From positions 806,001-870,000 of the forward strand of contig CP060758.1 of the NCBI GenBank assembly GCA_023205875.1: 64,000 nucleotides of DNA, written 5' to 3'. Origin of the DNA: Chloropicon primus. Taxonomy: Eukaryota; Chlorophyta; Chloropicophyceae; Chloropicales; Chloropicaceae. The notes under the pieces were generated by a model. The model did not search any database. It saw nothing but the letters and a program-made list of their open reading frames with translations, and was not told the origin of the DNA. Below are positions 1-11,282 of the stretch, one piece after another (within the stretch, counting starts at the first letter, position 1; each line of letters starts with the position of its first letter). A program made the translations under genes and the position numbers.

Positions 1-1
1 T

Positions 2-67
2 GGTGTGCGTGTGTCCAACCGCAAGACCAGACCTCCCACCGAGGAGATCTGCCCGTCCTTGCGTTGA
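2..67 (+). CDS. possible 3' end of a gene cut by the window edge
   Basis: The first 67 bases hold a short open frame on the + strand that ends in TGA at 65-67 and would encode about 21 residues rich in Arg, Thr and Pro. It could be the tail of a gene lying mostly to the left. The other two + frames are also open for 70 bases or more, so nothing selects this one. No family is recognisable. Treat as a place-holder only. Confidence 0.15.
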   Translation, partial: GVRVSNRKTRPPTEEICPSLR

Positions 68-218
68 TAAATTAACCCCAAACGAAGCGTGAGACGAAGC
101 CTTCGCTTCTCACTTGACCTCACAAAATCAAGTTGAACCCTAATGCACCACCTTTTCGGCCTCACACTTCCCTTGGCTCCTCAACACGGAACGCAAACAA
201 GAGAACAAGTAAAGACAA

Positions 219-225
<7 letters not shown>

Positions 226-254
<29 letters not shown>
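226..254. repeat. (CT)n microsatellite
   Basis: About fourteen CT units, visible directly. It lies between the window edge and the selenoprotein gene and is probably untranslated or promoter sequence. Confidence 0.9.
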
Positions 255-260
<6 letters not shown>

Positions 261-349
261 TAGGTTTTTTCTATATGGAAATTTCCTTGCTTGGCTTTGG
301 ATAAAGCGAATAAGTTTGTGGCTCTCAGCGTTTGGTCCTGCTGCTGGTG

Positions 350-672
350 GTGTTCTCGGGATTACTGTCGAGGGGCACCGTGTTCTTCCGAGACTACTGA
401 AGGAAGGGTTTGTCCTCCTCCTCCTGCTGCTGCTGGTGCTGCTGGTGGTGTTCTCGGGATTGCTGTCGAGGGGCACCGTGTTCTTCCGAGACTACTGAAG
501 GAAGGGTTTGTCCTCCTCCTCCTGCTGCTGGTGGTGCTGCTGGTGGTGTTCTCGGGATTGCTGTCGAGGAGCACCGTGTTCTTCCGAGACTACTGAAGGA
601 AGGGTTTGTCCTCCTCCTCCTCCTACTGCTGGTGGTGGTGGTGGTGGTGTTCTCGGGATTGCTGTCGAGGGG
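350..672. repeat. 98-bp minisatellite upstream of the selenoprotein gene
   Basis: Three full copies start at 350, 448 and 546 (periods 98, 98 and 101), followed by a partial fourth copy from 647 that breaks off into unique sequence at about 672. Each unit has a constant core starting GTGTTCTCGGGATT, then a CTCCTC/CTGCTGGTG low-complexity stretch that varies in length. As 98 is not a multiple of three, the frame shifts in each copy, so the array is not a protein repeat. It ends only 35 bp before the proposed ATG at 707 and so probably lies in the promoter or 5' leader. Confidence 0.9.
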
Positions 673-706
673 ATTTCCCGGGAAGAGGAGGGACTTTGTT
701 GGAGTT

Positions 707-1492
707 ATGATGGCTTCCGCGACGCGGGGGTGTCCTCGGATGATGGCCGTGGGGAGGGCGGGGAGGATTGGGAGGAGAGGGATGGGGGCCCGCAGCGACG
801 TCGCGAGGGGGCCTCGCCCTCGCCTCCCTCCGTCTGCCTCGTCGTCGTCGTCCCCGGGGAGGAGGGGCCTCGCCTGCTTCGCGGGCGCGAGGGGTTCTAC
901 GAGCGCGGAAGCCAAGTCCAAGCTCTTCCTTGCCCTCGAGCCCTGCGACGTGTACCGCACGACGGGCGAGAAGGTGAAGCTGACAAGTCTGTGGACCCCG
1001 GACGAGCGAGTGATGGTGGCCTTCGGGAGGCACTTCGGATGACCTTTGTGCTGGGAGCTTGCGGTGCAGCTCAGGAGAGACGTTAAGCCTCGCTTGGACG
1101 AATCCGGCATCAAGCTCCTGATGGTCTCCATCGGATCCGCGGCGTCGGCGTCGGAGTTCGCGAAGGGGACCGAGTTTCCTGCCGAGAACTTGTTCGCAGA
1201 CGAAACGAACAACTGTTATGACGCCCTCTCTTTCTACTCTGGGCTGATGCGAACGTTTTTTGACAAGTCCTCCTTGAAGTCCATGCAGAAGAGGTTCTCC
1301 TCCGATGGCGCCGAGGACTTGAAGGGCGTCATGAAGGACTACAAGATGCTTCCGCCCAAGCAGAACACCCAAACGCTCATCCAGGGAGGGGTGATCTGCT
1401 TTGATGGAACCAGCGACGTCTTCTTTCATAGGGACGAGGGCACTGGGGCGCATGCCGACTTTGACAAGGCGATCGCAGCCCTCGGAGCCTGA
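707..1492 (+). CDS. peroxiredoxin-like 2 / AhpC-TSA_2 selenoprotein (SelU-like), plastid-targeted
   Basis: Two reading frames are joined by a single in-frame TGA at 1040-1042; together they give 261 residues with selenocysteine at position 112. Around it the sequence reads RHFG-U-PLCWELA, matching the RHFG-C-xxC-WELA redox motif of plant AhpC/TSA_2 (PRXL2) proteins, so U112 stands for the first Cys and C115 for the second. The remaining family landmarks are present in order: LLMVSIG, LFAD, FYSGLMRTFF, and the C-terminal GGVICFDG and DEGTGAHADF motifs. The first ~60 residues are rich in Arg, Ser and Ala with almost no acid, as in chloroplast transit peptides. ATG 707 is chosen because it is the first in frame after the minisatellite; ATG 710 follows it. 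A SECIS-like hairpin lies 52 bases after the stop. The function is inferred to be thiol/selenol redox, probably in the plastid. Confidence 0.88.
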
Positions 1493-1537
1493 GGCCCGGG
1501 TCGGGTCGTCCTCCTCGCCCGTGATGGGTTCCCCTTT

Positions 1538-1590
1538 CATCTCATGATGCTGCTGGCTGAAACGAGTTTGCCAGCGGTTGAAACCGCATG
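1538..1590 (+). promoter_or_regulatory. SECIS element in the 3' UTR
   Basis: The SECIS core is visible: ATGA at 1544-1547, a 9-bp helix (1549-1557 with 1570-1578, including two G-U pairs), an apical loop 1558-1569 containing the AAA run at 1560-1562, and TGAA at 1579-1582 opposite ATGA, giving the tandem G-A (non-Watson-Crick) quartet. The 12 bases between ATGA and the apical A run match the usual spacing of eukaryotic SECIS elements. The lower helix is weaker by eye. It sits in the 3' UTR of the gene with the in-frame TGA, exactly where eukaryotes need it to recruit SBP2 and eEFSec. Confidence 0.85.
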
Positions 1591-1703
1591 TTTTGTGAAG
1601 CAAGGAGAATTATGGCTATCAAGACTGTGGATGAAGTGCACCCCTTTCGACGAGGCTTGGACGACAACCAACCCAAAGCAAAACTTTTGATTTATATATA
1701 TGT

Positions 1704-1775
1704 ACACACACACACACACACACACACAATTGCGCATCTCGGGGTCCCCTCGTCCCCTCGTCCCCTCGTCCCTCC
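1704..1775. repeat. (AC)n microsatellite followed by CCCCTCGTC repeats
   Basis: An uninterrupted AC run (1704-1728) is followed, after a short spacer, by three CCCCTCGTC-like units (about 1746-1773). They occupy the spacer between the selenoprotein gene and the transporter gene; I see no gene in 1591-1957. Confidence 0.85.
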
Positions 1776-1957
1776 AGACCTTCCTTCTCCCTCTCGAAAC
1801 CCCGAAAGGAAGATCTGGATAAGGAACAGAGCTCTTTGTCTCTCTGCTGATCTGTGGCCTCCATCGGAAGCGTCTTCCAGCCACTGAGGCGGGTTGGCGC
1901 GCGAGGGGCAGCCGCGTTGGACGACGCCGGACCACCTCCCTCCGTTCTCTTTGAAGT

Positions 1958-3294
1958 ATGCGAACAAGCTTGCTCAGTGGGCGAGGGGCACGACGACGAC
2001 TGGGGGGGTTGCCAAAGTGTTGTTGGATACCTATACCTTGTGGGAGGTGCTCGCGACGGCGGAAGCATCGGGGAGGGGTCGAAGGGGATGGCTTCGCGTT
2101 CGGGAGGGGTCTCGCCGCACCCCTCAGAGCCTCGGAGGTGCGTTCGGAGACGGGAAAGAATGCCTCGAGCGCCTCGGAAGAGGTGGAAGACGTCGGGCCT
2201 GCACAGAGGGGTAGCGTGGGAGGGTCAAGGCTGATGATGCTGACGGTTGCGGCTCTGTGGGGGTCCTACGTGCCGTGCCTCAAAGTATTGTACAACATGG
2301 ACGGGCCGCCAAGGTATGAGCAGCGCACTGCGTGAATCGCCTAGACGCAGGGCTTACTGACTGGAGCTTCTTCCTCTGTCCTTCTTTTTTTGGATGCTGC
2401 AGCATTGCAACGTACACGGCCGTTCACTTGGTCCTGTCGTGGGTTTTCTTGAAGGTGTGCCAGATCGGATTCTTTCAGATGACCGACGAGAGCTTTGAAG
2501 ACGACAAGGGGAAGTCTCCGTGGTGGGACGGGGCGGAGCTGGCCTTCTGGGACACGGCAGCCGCTTTGCTACAGACTTGGGGAGTCACCCTGACCAGCGC
2601 CGTTCACGCGGGGGTGATCATCTGCCTGGCAACCGGGTTTGTGCCCATCCTGTCGTGGGCGATCATCAACCAGAAGCCAAAAATGGGGGAGGTGGTTGGG
2701 TGCGCGGCCGCCCTGTTGGGCGCAGTCCTCCTGGCGCTGGACGGGACGTCTTTCTCTTCGGCGGGGGCCGTTTTCGCGAACGGGAGCTTCTTCGGAGACG
2801 CCCTGACGGCCCTGGCCGCTTCATTTTACGCAGTTACCATGGTGCGAATCCACCAGAAGACCCAGGGGGCGAAGAAGAGCTCGACCAGGCTGGCTGTGGA
2901 CAAGGTTTTCTACGCCGCCCTGCTTAGCGTACTGTGGGCCTCGGGGGAGTTTTGCTACTACAGCCTCTTCGGGGGAGGGGGAGGGGGGGCAGTGGCTTAC
3001 AGCATGTGGGAGAACTGGTTCAGTACAAAGCAGTGGCTGATAATACTGTTCATCAGCGTGGGGCCATCGGCACTGTCAAACGTCCTGCAGTTCAAGGCCC
3101 TGTCCAACCTCAAGCCCTCGGAGGGCCAAGTCATCCTGTCCACGGTGCCAATCTGGGCGATCCTTTTCTCCCTCTTTGTAGGTGGGCCCCTCGAAATGGG
3201 CGGAAAGGCGATGGCCGGCCTTGGCATGATCTGCTTCTCATTCGTGTCGCTGTTTGCGGCGGAGATCGCCGCTGGCAAGAAGAAAAAAAGTTAA
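1958..3294 (+). CDS. EamA/DMT-family transporter, probably plastid envelope
   Basis: Two exons: 1958-2313 and 2403-3294, with a GT-AG intron of 89 bp that splits an AGC codon (415 residues). The splice is supported because exon 1 ends in a transmembrane segment (MLTVAALWGSYVPCLKVLY) that is the usual first helix of EamA proteins, and exon 2 resumes with the second helix. Exon 2 carries further helices, the short linker between the two EamA halves, and the late LKPSEGQVILSTVPIWA motif typical of DMT carriers. The ~90 residues before helix 1 are basic and Ser/Arg-rich, which suggests a transit peptide. The family moves small metabolites; the substrate cannot be read from sequence. The stop lies 29 bp from the stop of the convergent peptidase gene. 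Confidence 0.8.
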
Positions 3295-3323
3295 AATATA
3301 TCAAATGGGAAAGGAAAAAACTT

Positions 3324-4952
3324 TTATCTGATCGGCTCCACATTTCTTGCCATGTTCATGAGCTTCTCCAGCACCTTGGGGCCGTTCTCCCTGATTCCGC
3401 TGTGCAGGTACTCGTTGGTGACGTATACCCTCAGCCCTTTAATCTTCTGGGCGGTTTCCAACGACAGGTTCAGATCCACATACATGTCCTCAAAATAGAC
3501 GGCAGCGGCTGCCCTGACCTCGTTCCGCAGGAGCTGCCCCTCGTCGTACAGGGGGGGCCAATCAGACTTCATGGCAAGGATCTCGCTGGCCTCTTGGAGC
3601 GGCCTCAGTTGCTTGACCTCGTCGAACATGAAAGGGAAGACCATCTCCCCCGTAAAAAACACGGGCTCATCATTCGCGATGGCCCAGCTCGCATCAAAAT
3701 TTCGGCACTCGTTCACCTCGTACTCTTTCCTCACGCTCTCGGCCGCCCAGCCACTCGGTCCCCCTTCGCTGCAATAGATGGACTCGTGCAGGATGGCGTA
3801 AATGACGTTCGTGTCTATCGAGATCAAGCTGTCGTAATCCCTAAGGAACTTGTAAGACAGCTCGCCCGTCACCTCGAAGGGGTCCTCGAACATGAAGTGG
3901 ATGCTCTCGAGGCACTGCGCCGATCCGAACCTTATCCCGATGGACTGCAGGGACTTCGCGGAAAGAATGTTGCCGGCGGGCGTCTCCACGGACCTCTTCT
4001 TGAGCAGGTAGGAGAAGACCTGCCTGATCTTCTCCACGTCCTGAGGGAACCTCGAGTAATACTTTTTGTTCTGGGTCTCGACGCGCTTGAACAGGTGGGT
4101 GTAGACCTTGTGAGCGGTGCACCCCTTGTCCGTCGGCGGCAGTCCTCCCATGATGAAAGACTCCCTGAGGGACGAGGGAAACATGGAGAGGTACGTGACG
4201 GTGCAGAACCCGCCGAAGGACTGTCCTATGGTGCTCCACTGCTTCTGCCCCAGGCACTGCCTGATGGCCTCGGCGTCCCTCACGATGTTGTCCGCACGAT
4301 GCAGCGCGAGGAGGGCCGCCTGGTCGTGGGCAGAGTCCAGGAGCGCGAGGGAGGCCGTCGTCAGGGCCGTGCTCCTCCCCGTCCCGCGCTGGTCCAGGAG
4401 CAACACCCTGAAGGACTCGCAGGCTTTGTCCATCCAGCCTCCGGAGTCCAGCGGCCTCGGCGATTCGAACCCCGGCCCCCCCTGCAAGTAGATCAGGTAC
4501 GGCAGGGAGTCGCTCGGCCTTCGGGACGAGGACACCTCCCGGGCAAACACAACGATCTTCTTCTTCCCCTCCTCCTCCCCCCCAGCAGCGGCGTTCTTCT
4601 CGTCGTCGTAATCCAGGGGAACTTCGAAGAACAGCTCCCTCATGTGCAGGCCGTTCACCACGTCGGTGCACCCCAACCAGTGCCTGATCCGGCCGAACGA
4701 GGTCTCCGCCACGGTCGCCGTGGACGCGCCGGTCGCCGTGGACGCGCTCGCCCCGGCCGCTCGCATGGCAAGGCTGATGGCGTAGGTTGGCCTCGAGGGT
4801 GGATCGACGCGACAGCGGCGCGAGAAAGCGGCTGAGCCTTTGCAGGTGTGGTGCCTTGCGCGATACCTGGTGGATCGATCCACTGCAGCTGCTTGGCGTC
4901 GTCCACTGAACGCTCCTGCCCGCGCGACCGTCCGAGACCACACCGCCACCAT
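3324..4952 (-). CDS. alpha/beta hydrolase, proline iminopeptidase-like (peptidase S33)
   Basis: A 542-residue protein with the S33 signature: the oxyanion segment YLQGGPGFESP, then DQRGTGRS, then the nucleophile elbow GQSFGG. A C-terminal YLHSG region could provide the His. Family members release N-terminal proline or short peptides. The frame is open further upstream (to 5201) but only through low-complexity sequence; ATG 4952 is the last ATG giving a basic Ser/Arg/Ala-rich leader of ~120 residues that looks like an organelle transit peptide. A Glu/Lys/Ala-rich insert follows the first beta strand. It is convergent with the DMT transporter and divergent from the small membrane protein gene at 5758. 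Confidence 0.8.
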   Translation of the reverse strand: MVAVWSRTVARAGAFSGRRQAAAVDRSTRYRARHHTCKGSAAFSRRCRVDPPSRPTYAISLAMRAAGASASTATGASTATVAETSFGRIRHWLGCTDVVNGLHMRELFFEVPLDYDDEKNAAAGGEEEGKKKIVVFAREVSSSRRPSDSLPYLIYLQGGPGFESPRPLDSGGWMDKACESFRVLLLDQRGTGRSTALTTASLALLDSAHDQAALLALHRADNIVRDAEAIRQCLGQKQWSTIGQSFGGFCTVTYLSMFPSSLRESFIMGGLPPTDKGCTAHKVYTHLFKRVETQNKKYYSRFPQDVEKIRQVFSYLLKKRSVETPAGNILSAKSLQSIGIRFGSAQCLESIHFMFEDPFEVTGELSYKFLRDYDSLISIDTNVIYAILHESIYCSEGGPSGWAAESVRKEYEVNECRNFDASWAIANDEPVFFTGEMVFPFMFDEVKQLRPLQEASEILAMKSDWPPLYDEGQLLRNEVRAAAAVYFEDMYVDLNLSLETAQKIKGLRVYVTNEYLHSGIRENGPKVLEKLMNMARNVEPIR

Positions 4953-5757
4953 TCCAGCAAAGGAAAGGCGAGGAGTGATCACCCAGCAGCGAAGGCTCTC
5001 TCCCCTTCGAGAGAGAGATGGAGGAGGGGAGAGAACGGAGGAGACAATAAAGATAATGGGCAAGAGGAGGTGTGTGTGGAGAGAGAGAGTCCGTATTGGG
5101 CGGGTTGGAGGAATTCGGCTCCATTGGGCACCTCCTCCTCCTCCTCCTCCTCCTGCTGCTGCTGCTTCAAGAGGACACTGTGGACCTTGGAGCCAAGACA
5201 CACGCGCAGCCAGGGTGCGTTACGCGCCCGGGCATTGGATGGGGGTTCGAGCGGGGGAGGGATGGTGCGTGCGTGGTCAGGGCCCCTCGAAAGTCTGCTG
5301 GCCGAGCCGATCCTAGAGAGAGAGAGAGAGAGAGAGAACGAGCATCCTTGCGTGTTGCGTCTGCGTCTTCTCGACGAGGAGGGAGGGAGGAGGACACGAT
5401 CCACAGAGAGGCAGGCACTAATTGTTTTTTTCCTTCTTCGAGGGAGGCCACCAAAACAAATCGAAGGCCAAGATCGCAACCTTGCGAGCGCGCAAGGAAC
5501 GAGACGACAGACAGAACCGCAGCGCCCCCCTCCCTCCCTCAACCCAAAGATAAGACAAGATAAGAATAAGATAAAGTTTCTCTCACGGTTGCACGGTTGT
5601 CCTCACTCACCGGGGGGTTGTAGCGCGGCACAAGAGAAGAAGCAAAGGTCAAGGTCCTCCGCTCTCCTCCTCTCCCCTCTCTTGTGGGGCTCGAAAATCT
5701 GGGCCGCGCCGGTCGAGTAGAACGGCCCACATTAAACCTGCCCAGAAAAGGGCACCC
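4953..5757. other. divergent intergenic region with simple repeats
   Basis: Between the divergent starts of the peptidase and the small membrane protein there is no gene I can support. It holds a (TCC)n-(TGC)n tract at about 5129-5168 and an (AG)n tract at about 5313-5337. The open frames here are produced by these repeats. Probably two promoters and 5' leaders. Confidence 0.6.
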
Positions 5758-6285
5758 ATGGGGAGACTGGAATCGCGAGAATCGCTCCGTTTTTGTGGGA
5801 GGAGGGGCGGGCGACTTGTAACGGCCGCGTGCGTCAGGTCAGTGATGGCAAGGACGAGGGCGGCCACGAGGTGCGAGAGAAGGAGTCGTGAGCTTGTGAC
5901 CGAGGAGGGAGACCGCGTTGTCAAGGGGAGCAGGGGGATCGCGCGAGGGCGGCGAGTCAAAGGAGTGGCCCGCCCCAAACCCCGGGGTGGTGGTGTGGTG
6001 GTTTGCAAGAAGAAGCGGAGTGACACGACGACGACGAGGGGGATGGTACGGGGAAGCGTCGCGCAAAGGTACGGCCTGTTACTGGGGTGCGTGGTGGTGG
6101 TCCTGGCCCTCGCGCTCGGAGTCGCGCTGGCGACGACCGAGGAGGAGTTCGTCCTGTTGCAAAGGAGGCTGGTGCAGGAGCCCTCCGCCCCACGGACGGG
6201 CTTGTTCAGGGTCCAGGAGGCTTTCCAGGGCAACAGCATCCTGGCGAACTACCTGTTCCAGCGGGCCAGGGAGAGCGAGGGCTAA
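5758..6285 (+). CDS. small single-pass membrane protein, unrecognised
   Basis: A 175-residue frame. The first ~95 residues are very basic (many Arg, Lys, Thr), then one clear hydrophobic helix (GLLLGCVVVVLALALGVALA, about residues 106-125), then a short acidic and mixed tail of ~50 residues ending FQRARESEG. The arrangement could be a plastid transit peptide plus a one-helix membrane protein. Inner ATG codons at 5845 and 6043 are alternatives; the last would leave an 80-residue protein starting just before the helix. No family is recognised, and the downstream gene is convergent, so neighbours give no hint. Confidence 0.5.
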   Translation: MGRLESRESLRFCGRRGGRLVTAACVRSVMARTRAATRCERRSRELVTEEGDRVVKGSRGIARGRRVKGVARPKPRGGGVVVCKKKRSDTTTTRGMVRGSVAQRYGLLLGCVVVVLALALGVALATTEEEFVLLQRRLVQEPSAPRTGLFRVQEAFQGNSILANYLFQRARESEG

Positions 6286-6443
6286 GGGGGGAGACTGCAC
6301 CCCCAAACAACTATCTGTGTCATGCATGCGACGTGTTTTTTGTTTTTGTTTCTTCTTCTTCTTCGTGTGAACCAGCACAAAAGAGCAAGTAATATTGTTA
6401 ATAGTTTGATTTCGATTGATTGGACGATTCACGGCCGTTCTCC

Positions 6444-8538
<2,095 letters not shown>

Positions 8539-9933
8539 ATGGATCTCTATTACATTTTCCTGTTCGTGGCCATGGCGGCGGGGTGCGCCTACCTGGAGGT
8601 GAACAAGAAGAAGTCCTCGGCGTCGTCCTCGGCGTCGTCCTCCTCCTCGGCGTCGTCCTCGGCGTTCCAGAGGTTCAAGAACAACTACTTGGTGGTGTAC
8701 TCCCTCATGATGGCGGGGGATTGGCTCCAGGGGCCGTACGTGTACGCCCTGTACCAGTCGTACGGCTACGACAGGGGGGACATCGGCAAGCTCTTCATCG
8801 CGGGATTCGGGAGCTCGCTGGTCTTCGGGACCATTGCGGGGACCCTGGTGGACAAGTACGGGAGGAGGTTCGGCGCGATGACGTACGTGCTCACGTACGC
8901 CCTCAGCTGCGTGACCAAGCACTGGAGCAACTACGGGGTCCTCATGATCGGAAGGCTCCTCGGGGGCATCGCCACCTCGCTGCTGTTCTCGACCTTCGAG
9001 TCCTGGCTCGTCGGTGAGCACTTCAAGAGGGGCTACGAGGACACCTGGCTGTCCGAGATCTTCTCCAAGGCCGTGTTCCTTGGCAACGGGCTGACCGCGA
9101 TCGCCAGCGGGCTCATCGGCAACATGCTGGTGAACTCCTTCTCCGAGGGGAAGGTGGCGCCCTTCGACGCGGCCATCGTCGTGCTCATGATCGGAGGGGG
9201 AATCATCGTGTGCACCTGGGCGGAGAACTACGGGGACAGCCAGGGCAAGAGGACCGCCCTGGAGAGCTTCAAGCAGGCGCTGAAGGCGGTCCAGAGCGAC
9301 AGGAAGGTCGCGCTCCTGGGGGCGATCCAACCCCTGTTCGAGGCCTCGATGTACACCTTCGTCTTCATGTGGACGCCGGCCATCTCGCCCAACGACGAGC
9401 CCATCCCCCACGGAGTCATCTTCGCCATCTTCATGCTGGCCTCCATGGTCGGGTCCAGCATCGCCGGCAAGCTCATGGGAGAGGGCAACGTTCCGGTGGA
9501 GTCCTACATGCAGTACGTCTTCGTGGCCGCCGCGATCAGCCTCTTCGTGCCCAGCATCATCTCCCACACCTCCTTGAGCGAGAACGCCGCCGACCACCAA
9601 GGCCACCTTTCCTTCACGGGGCAGCTGGAGATCTTCGCCTTCTGCGTCTTCGAGGCCTGCGTGGGGCTGTTCTGGCCTTCTGTGATGAAGATGAGGAGCG
9701 ATTACGTGCCCGAGGAGACCAGGGCCACCATCATCAACATCTTCAGGATTCCCCTCAACCTGTTCGTCTGCATCGTGCTGTACAACGTGAGCTTGTTCTC
9801 CGTGGCCACCTACTTGGGAATGTGCTCCGTTTTCCTCATGCTGGCCGCGTACTGTCAGCTGACGCTCCACAAGATCGTCAAGGCGGAGAAGGGAGGTTAC
9901 ACGTACGACGAGGTCAAGAACGACAACGTATAA
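8539..9933 (+). CDS. major facilitator, MFSD5/MOT2-type molybdate-anion transporter
   Basis: 464 residues in one exon. The family pattern is clear: a short first helix with a Lys-Lys loop, then NNYLVVYSLMMAGDWLQGPY, GYDRGDIGKLFIAGFGSS, GTLVDKYGRR (the MFS loop 2-3 motif) and GRLLGGIATSLLFSTFESW, followed by a central basic loop and six more helices ending before a charged tail. MFSD5/MOT2 proteins (in Chlamydomonas MOT2) import molybdate. A Ser/Ala-rich stretch after residue 24, encoded by TCG/TCC repeats, is a local low-complexity expansion. ATG 8539 is chosen over the open upstream frame because helix 1 starts there and the frame before it is the TTGAA repeat. Substrate assigned from the family only. 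Confidence 0.85.
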   Translation: MDLYYIFLFVAMAAGCAYLEVNKKKSSASSSASSSSSASSSAFQRFKNNYLVVYSLMMAGDWLQGPYVYALYQSYGYDRGDIGKLFIAGFGSSLVFGTIAGTLVDKYGRRFGAMTYVLTYALSCVTKHWSNYGVLMIGRLLGGIATSLLFSTFESWLVGEHFKRGYEDTWLSEIFSKAVFLGNGLTAIASGLIGNMLVNSFSEGKVAPFDAAIVVLMIGGGIIVCTWAENYGDSQGKRTALESFKQALKAVQSDRKVALLGAIQPLFEASMYTFVFMWTPAISPNDEPIPHGVIFAIFMLASMVGSSIAGKLMGEGNVPVESYMQYVFVAAAISLFVPSIISHTSLSENAADHQGHLSFTGQLEIFAFCVFEACVGLFWPSVMKMRSDYVPEETRATIINIFRIPLNLFVCIVLYNVSLFSVATYLGMCSVFLMLAAYCQLTLHKIVKAEKGGYTYDEVKNDNV

Positions 9934-10150
9934 CGCAACCTCTCTTTCCTGCGATCGATCGATTGGTGATGTCTCTTGTATTTAATTCATTATAATATCC
10001 ATAATGCTGCCAGCGTCCGGCGACGCCCGCCGACTGAAACTATTTATTCAATTCACACAAGGTTTGCCAAAACGTCCTTGAGTCCTCCACCACCACCATG
10101 GCCCGCCCCAGATCAGATCAATTTCATTCTCGACGAGAGGAAGGACGAGG

Positions 10151-11200
10151 ATGGCGCTGAAGTCCTTTGCGAGACGGATCCAAGAGAGGTAAGCGGGAGG
10201 GGGAGGGGGAGGGCGATGAATACTCCGTACGAAGTCAGCGTCGAAGGTCATTCGCCACTCTCGCTTTCTTTTCTCCCCCGGGCTAACCTCCTGTAACACA
10301 TCTCTTTCCCTTTCCTCCAACTCGAAACTGGTGTGGCACACGAACGTGTGGTGACTCGCCCTCGCGCAGGTTCGAGGACGCGCAGCTCGTGGGTCGGAAG
10401 CGGGAGGAGGAGGCCGAGAAGAGCGAGAGCGTCGTGGGGTACATCGCTCTGTGCGAGGACAAGTGGCGACTTTTGACAACACAAGCCTTCAACAATATTG
10501 GTTTGTTGAACAACATACATGGCCTTGTGCAACGCTTGTATACTTACTGTAGCAATACGAACGAGAGCTGGAAGGAGAGCGACAAGGTGAGGAGCCGAGA
10601 GACGGGCGCGATGAATCGGTGGAACGAGAAGAGGGACAGCACAGCTCAGTCGATCCCCGCGAACGGACGTGTGTTTGCCAGGGTAGCATCTGTGGAGAGA
10701 GAGAGAGAGGCTGTTGGAGTGTGAACGAAGCACGTCACCAGACCAGCTTGCTGACTAATCGCCACGTCTCCTTGCCTTTGGCTCCCTCTGCGCAGGAGTT
10801 GGGGAGCTTGAAGGATCTCGAAGACTCAATAAGATCGCTGTCCAAAGCCGTCGGGGTGACGATAGACACGGCTCGGAGGGTGGAGGAGTCCGTCGTGGGA
10901 GCGATGGAGCGGAAGAACGAGAGGGACTTGAAATCCATGAAAGCTAAAACAGAGGAAGTGCTGAAGGTGAAGGAGGTTGAATTTCACAGGAACGTGAATC
11001 GGCTGAAGCAGCAGCACGAATCCTTTGCTCAGGAAGTTGCCCAGAGTCAGAACTCCTACAGCGCCATGCAGCAGGCTGCCGATGAGATCAGGGCAAAGCT
11101 CGCGGGCAGCACCAAGGAGGAACCAAAGTACAAGAGCTTGGGCGACGTTCAACTGGACATAAAGATAGATAAAAAGTTCAGAGTGAAAGACATTGAATGA
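10151..11200 (+). CDS. coiled-coil protein, unrecognised (faint dysbindin-like pattern)
   Basis: Three exons by GT-AG sites that keep the frame: 10151-10188, 10370-10586 and 10796-11200 (219 residues). The start MALKSFARRIQER is a short amphipathic helix. Exon 2 is helical and mixed, exon 3 is nearly all charged coiled coil (about residues 90-195) with a short beta-like tail ending FRVKDIE. The order of an EDxW motif, a W-x-E segment and then a long coiled coil recalls dysbindin/BLOC-1 type subunits, but I cannot call it. No membrane segment or signal. Intron positions are inferred from consensus sites and frame; exon 3 is secure, exon 1 less so. Confidence 0.6.
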
Positions 11201-11282
11201 CGCTCCTCTGTCACATTTACATGAAGGGGACGGGAGCCCTCCCCCCACACTTTACACGATTTGTATTTTATTCCCAGTAGTT

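Noticed and set aside
1040-1042. TGA as a true stop giving two separate genes (410-1042 and 1046-1492)
   Set aside because: The two halves form one continuous AhpC/TSA_2 protein, TGA replaces exactly the motif Cys, and a SECIS hairpin lies in the 3' UTR.
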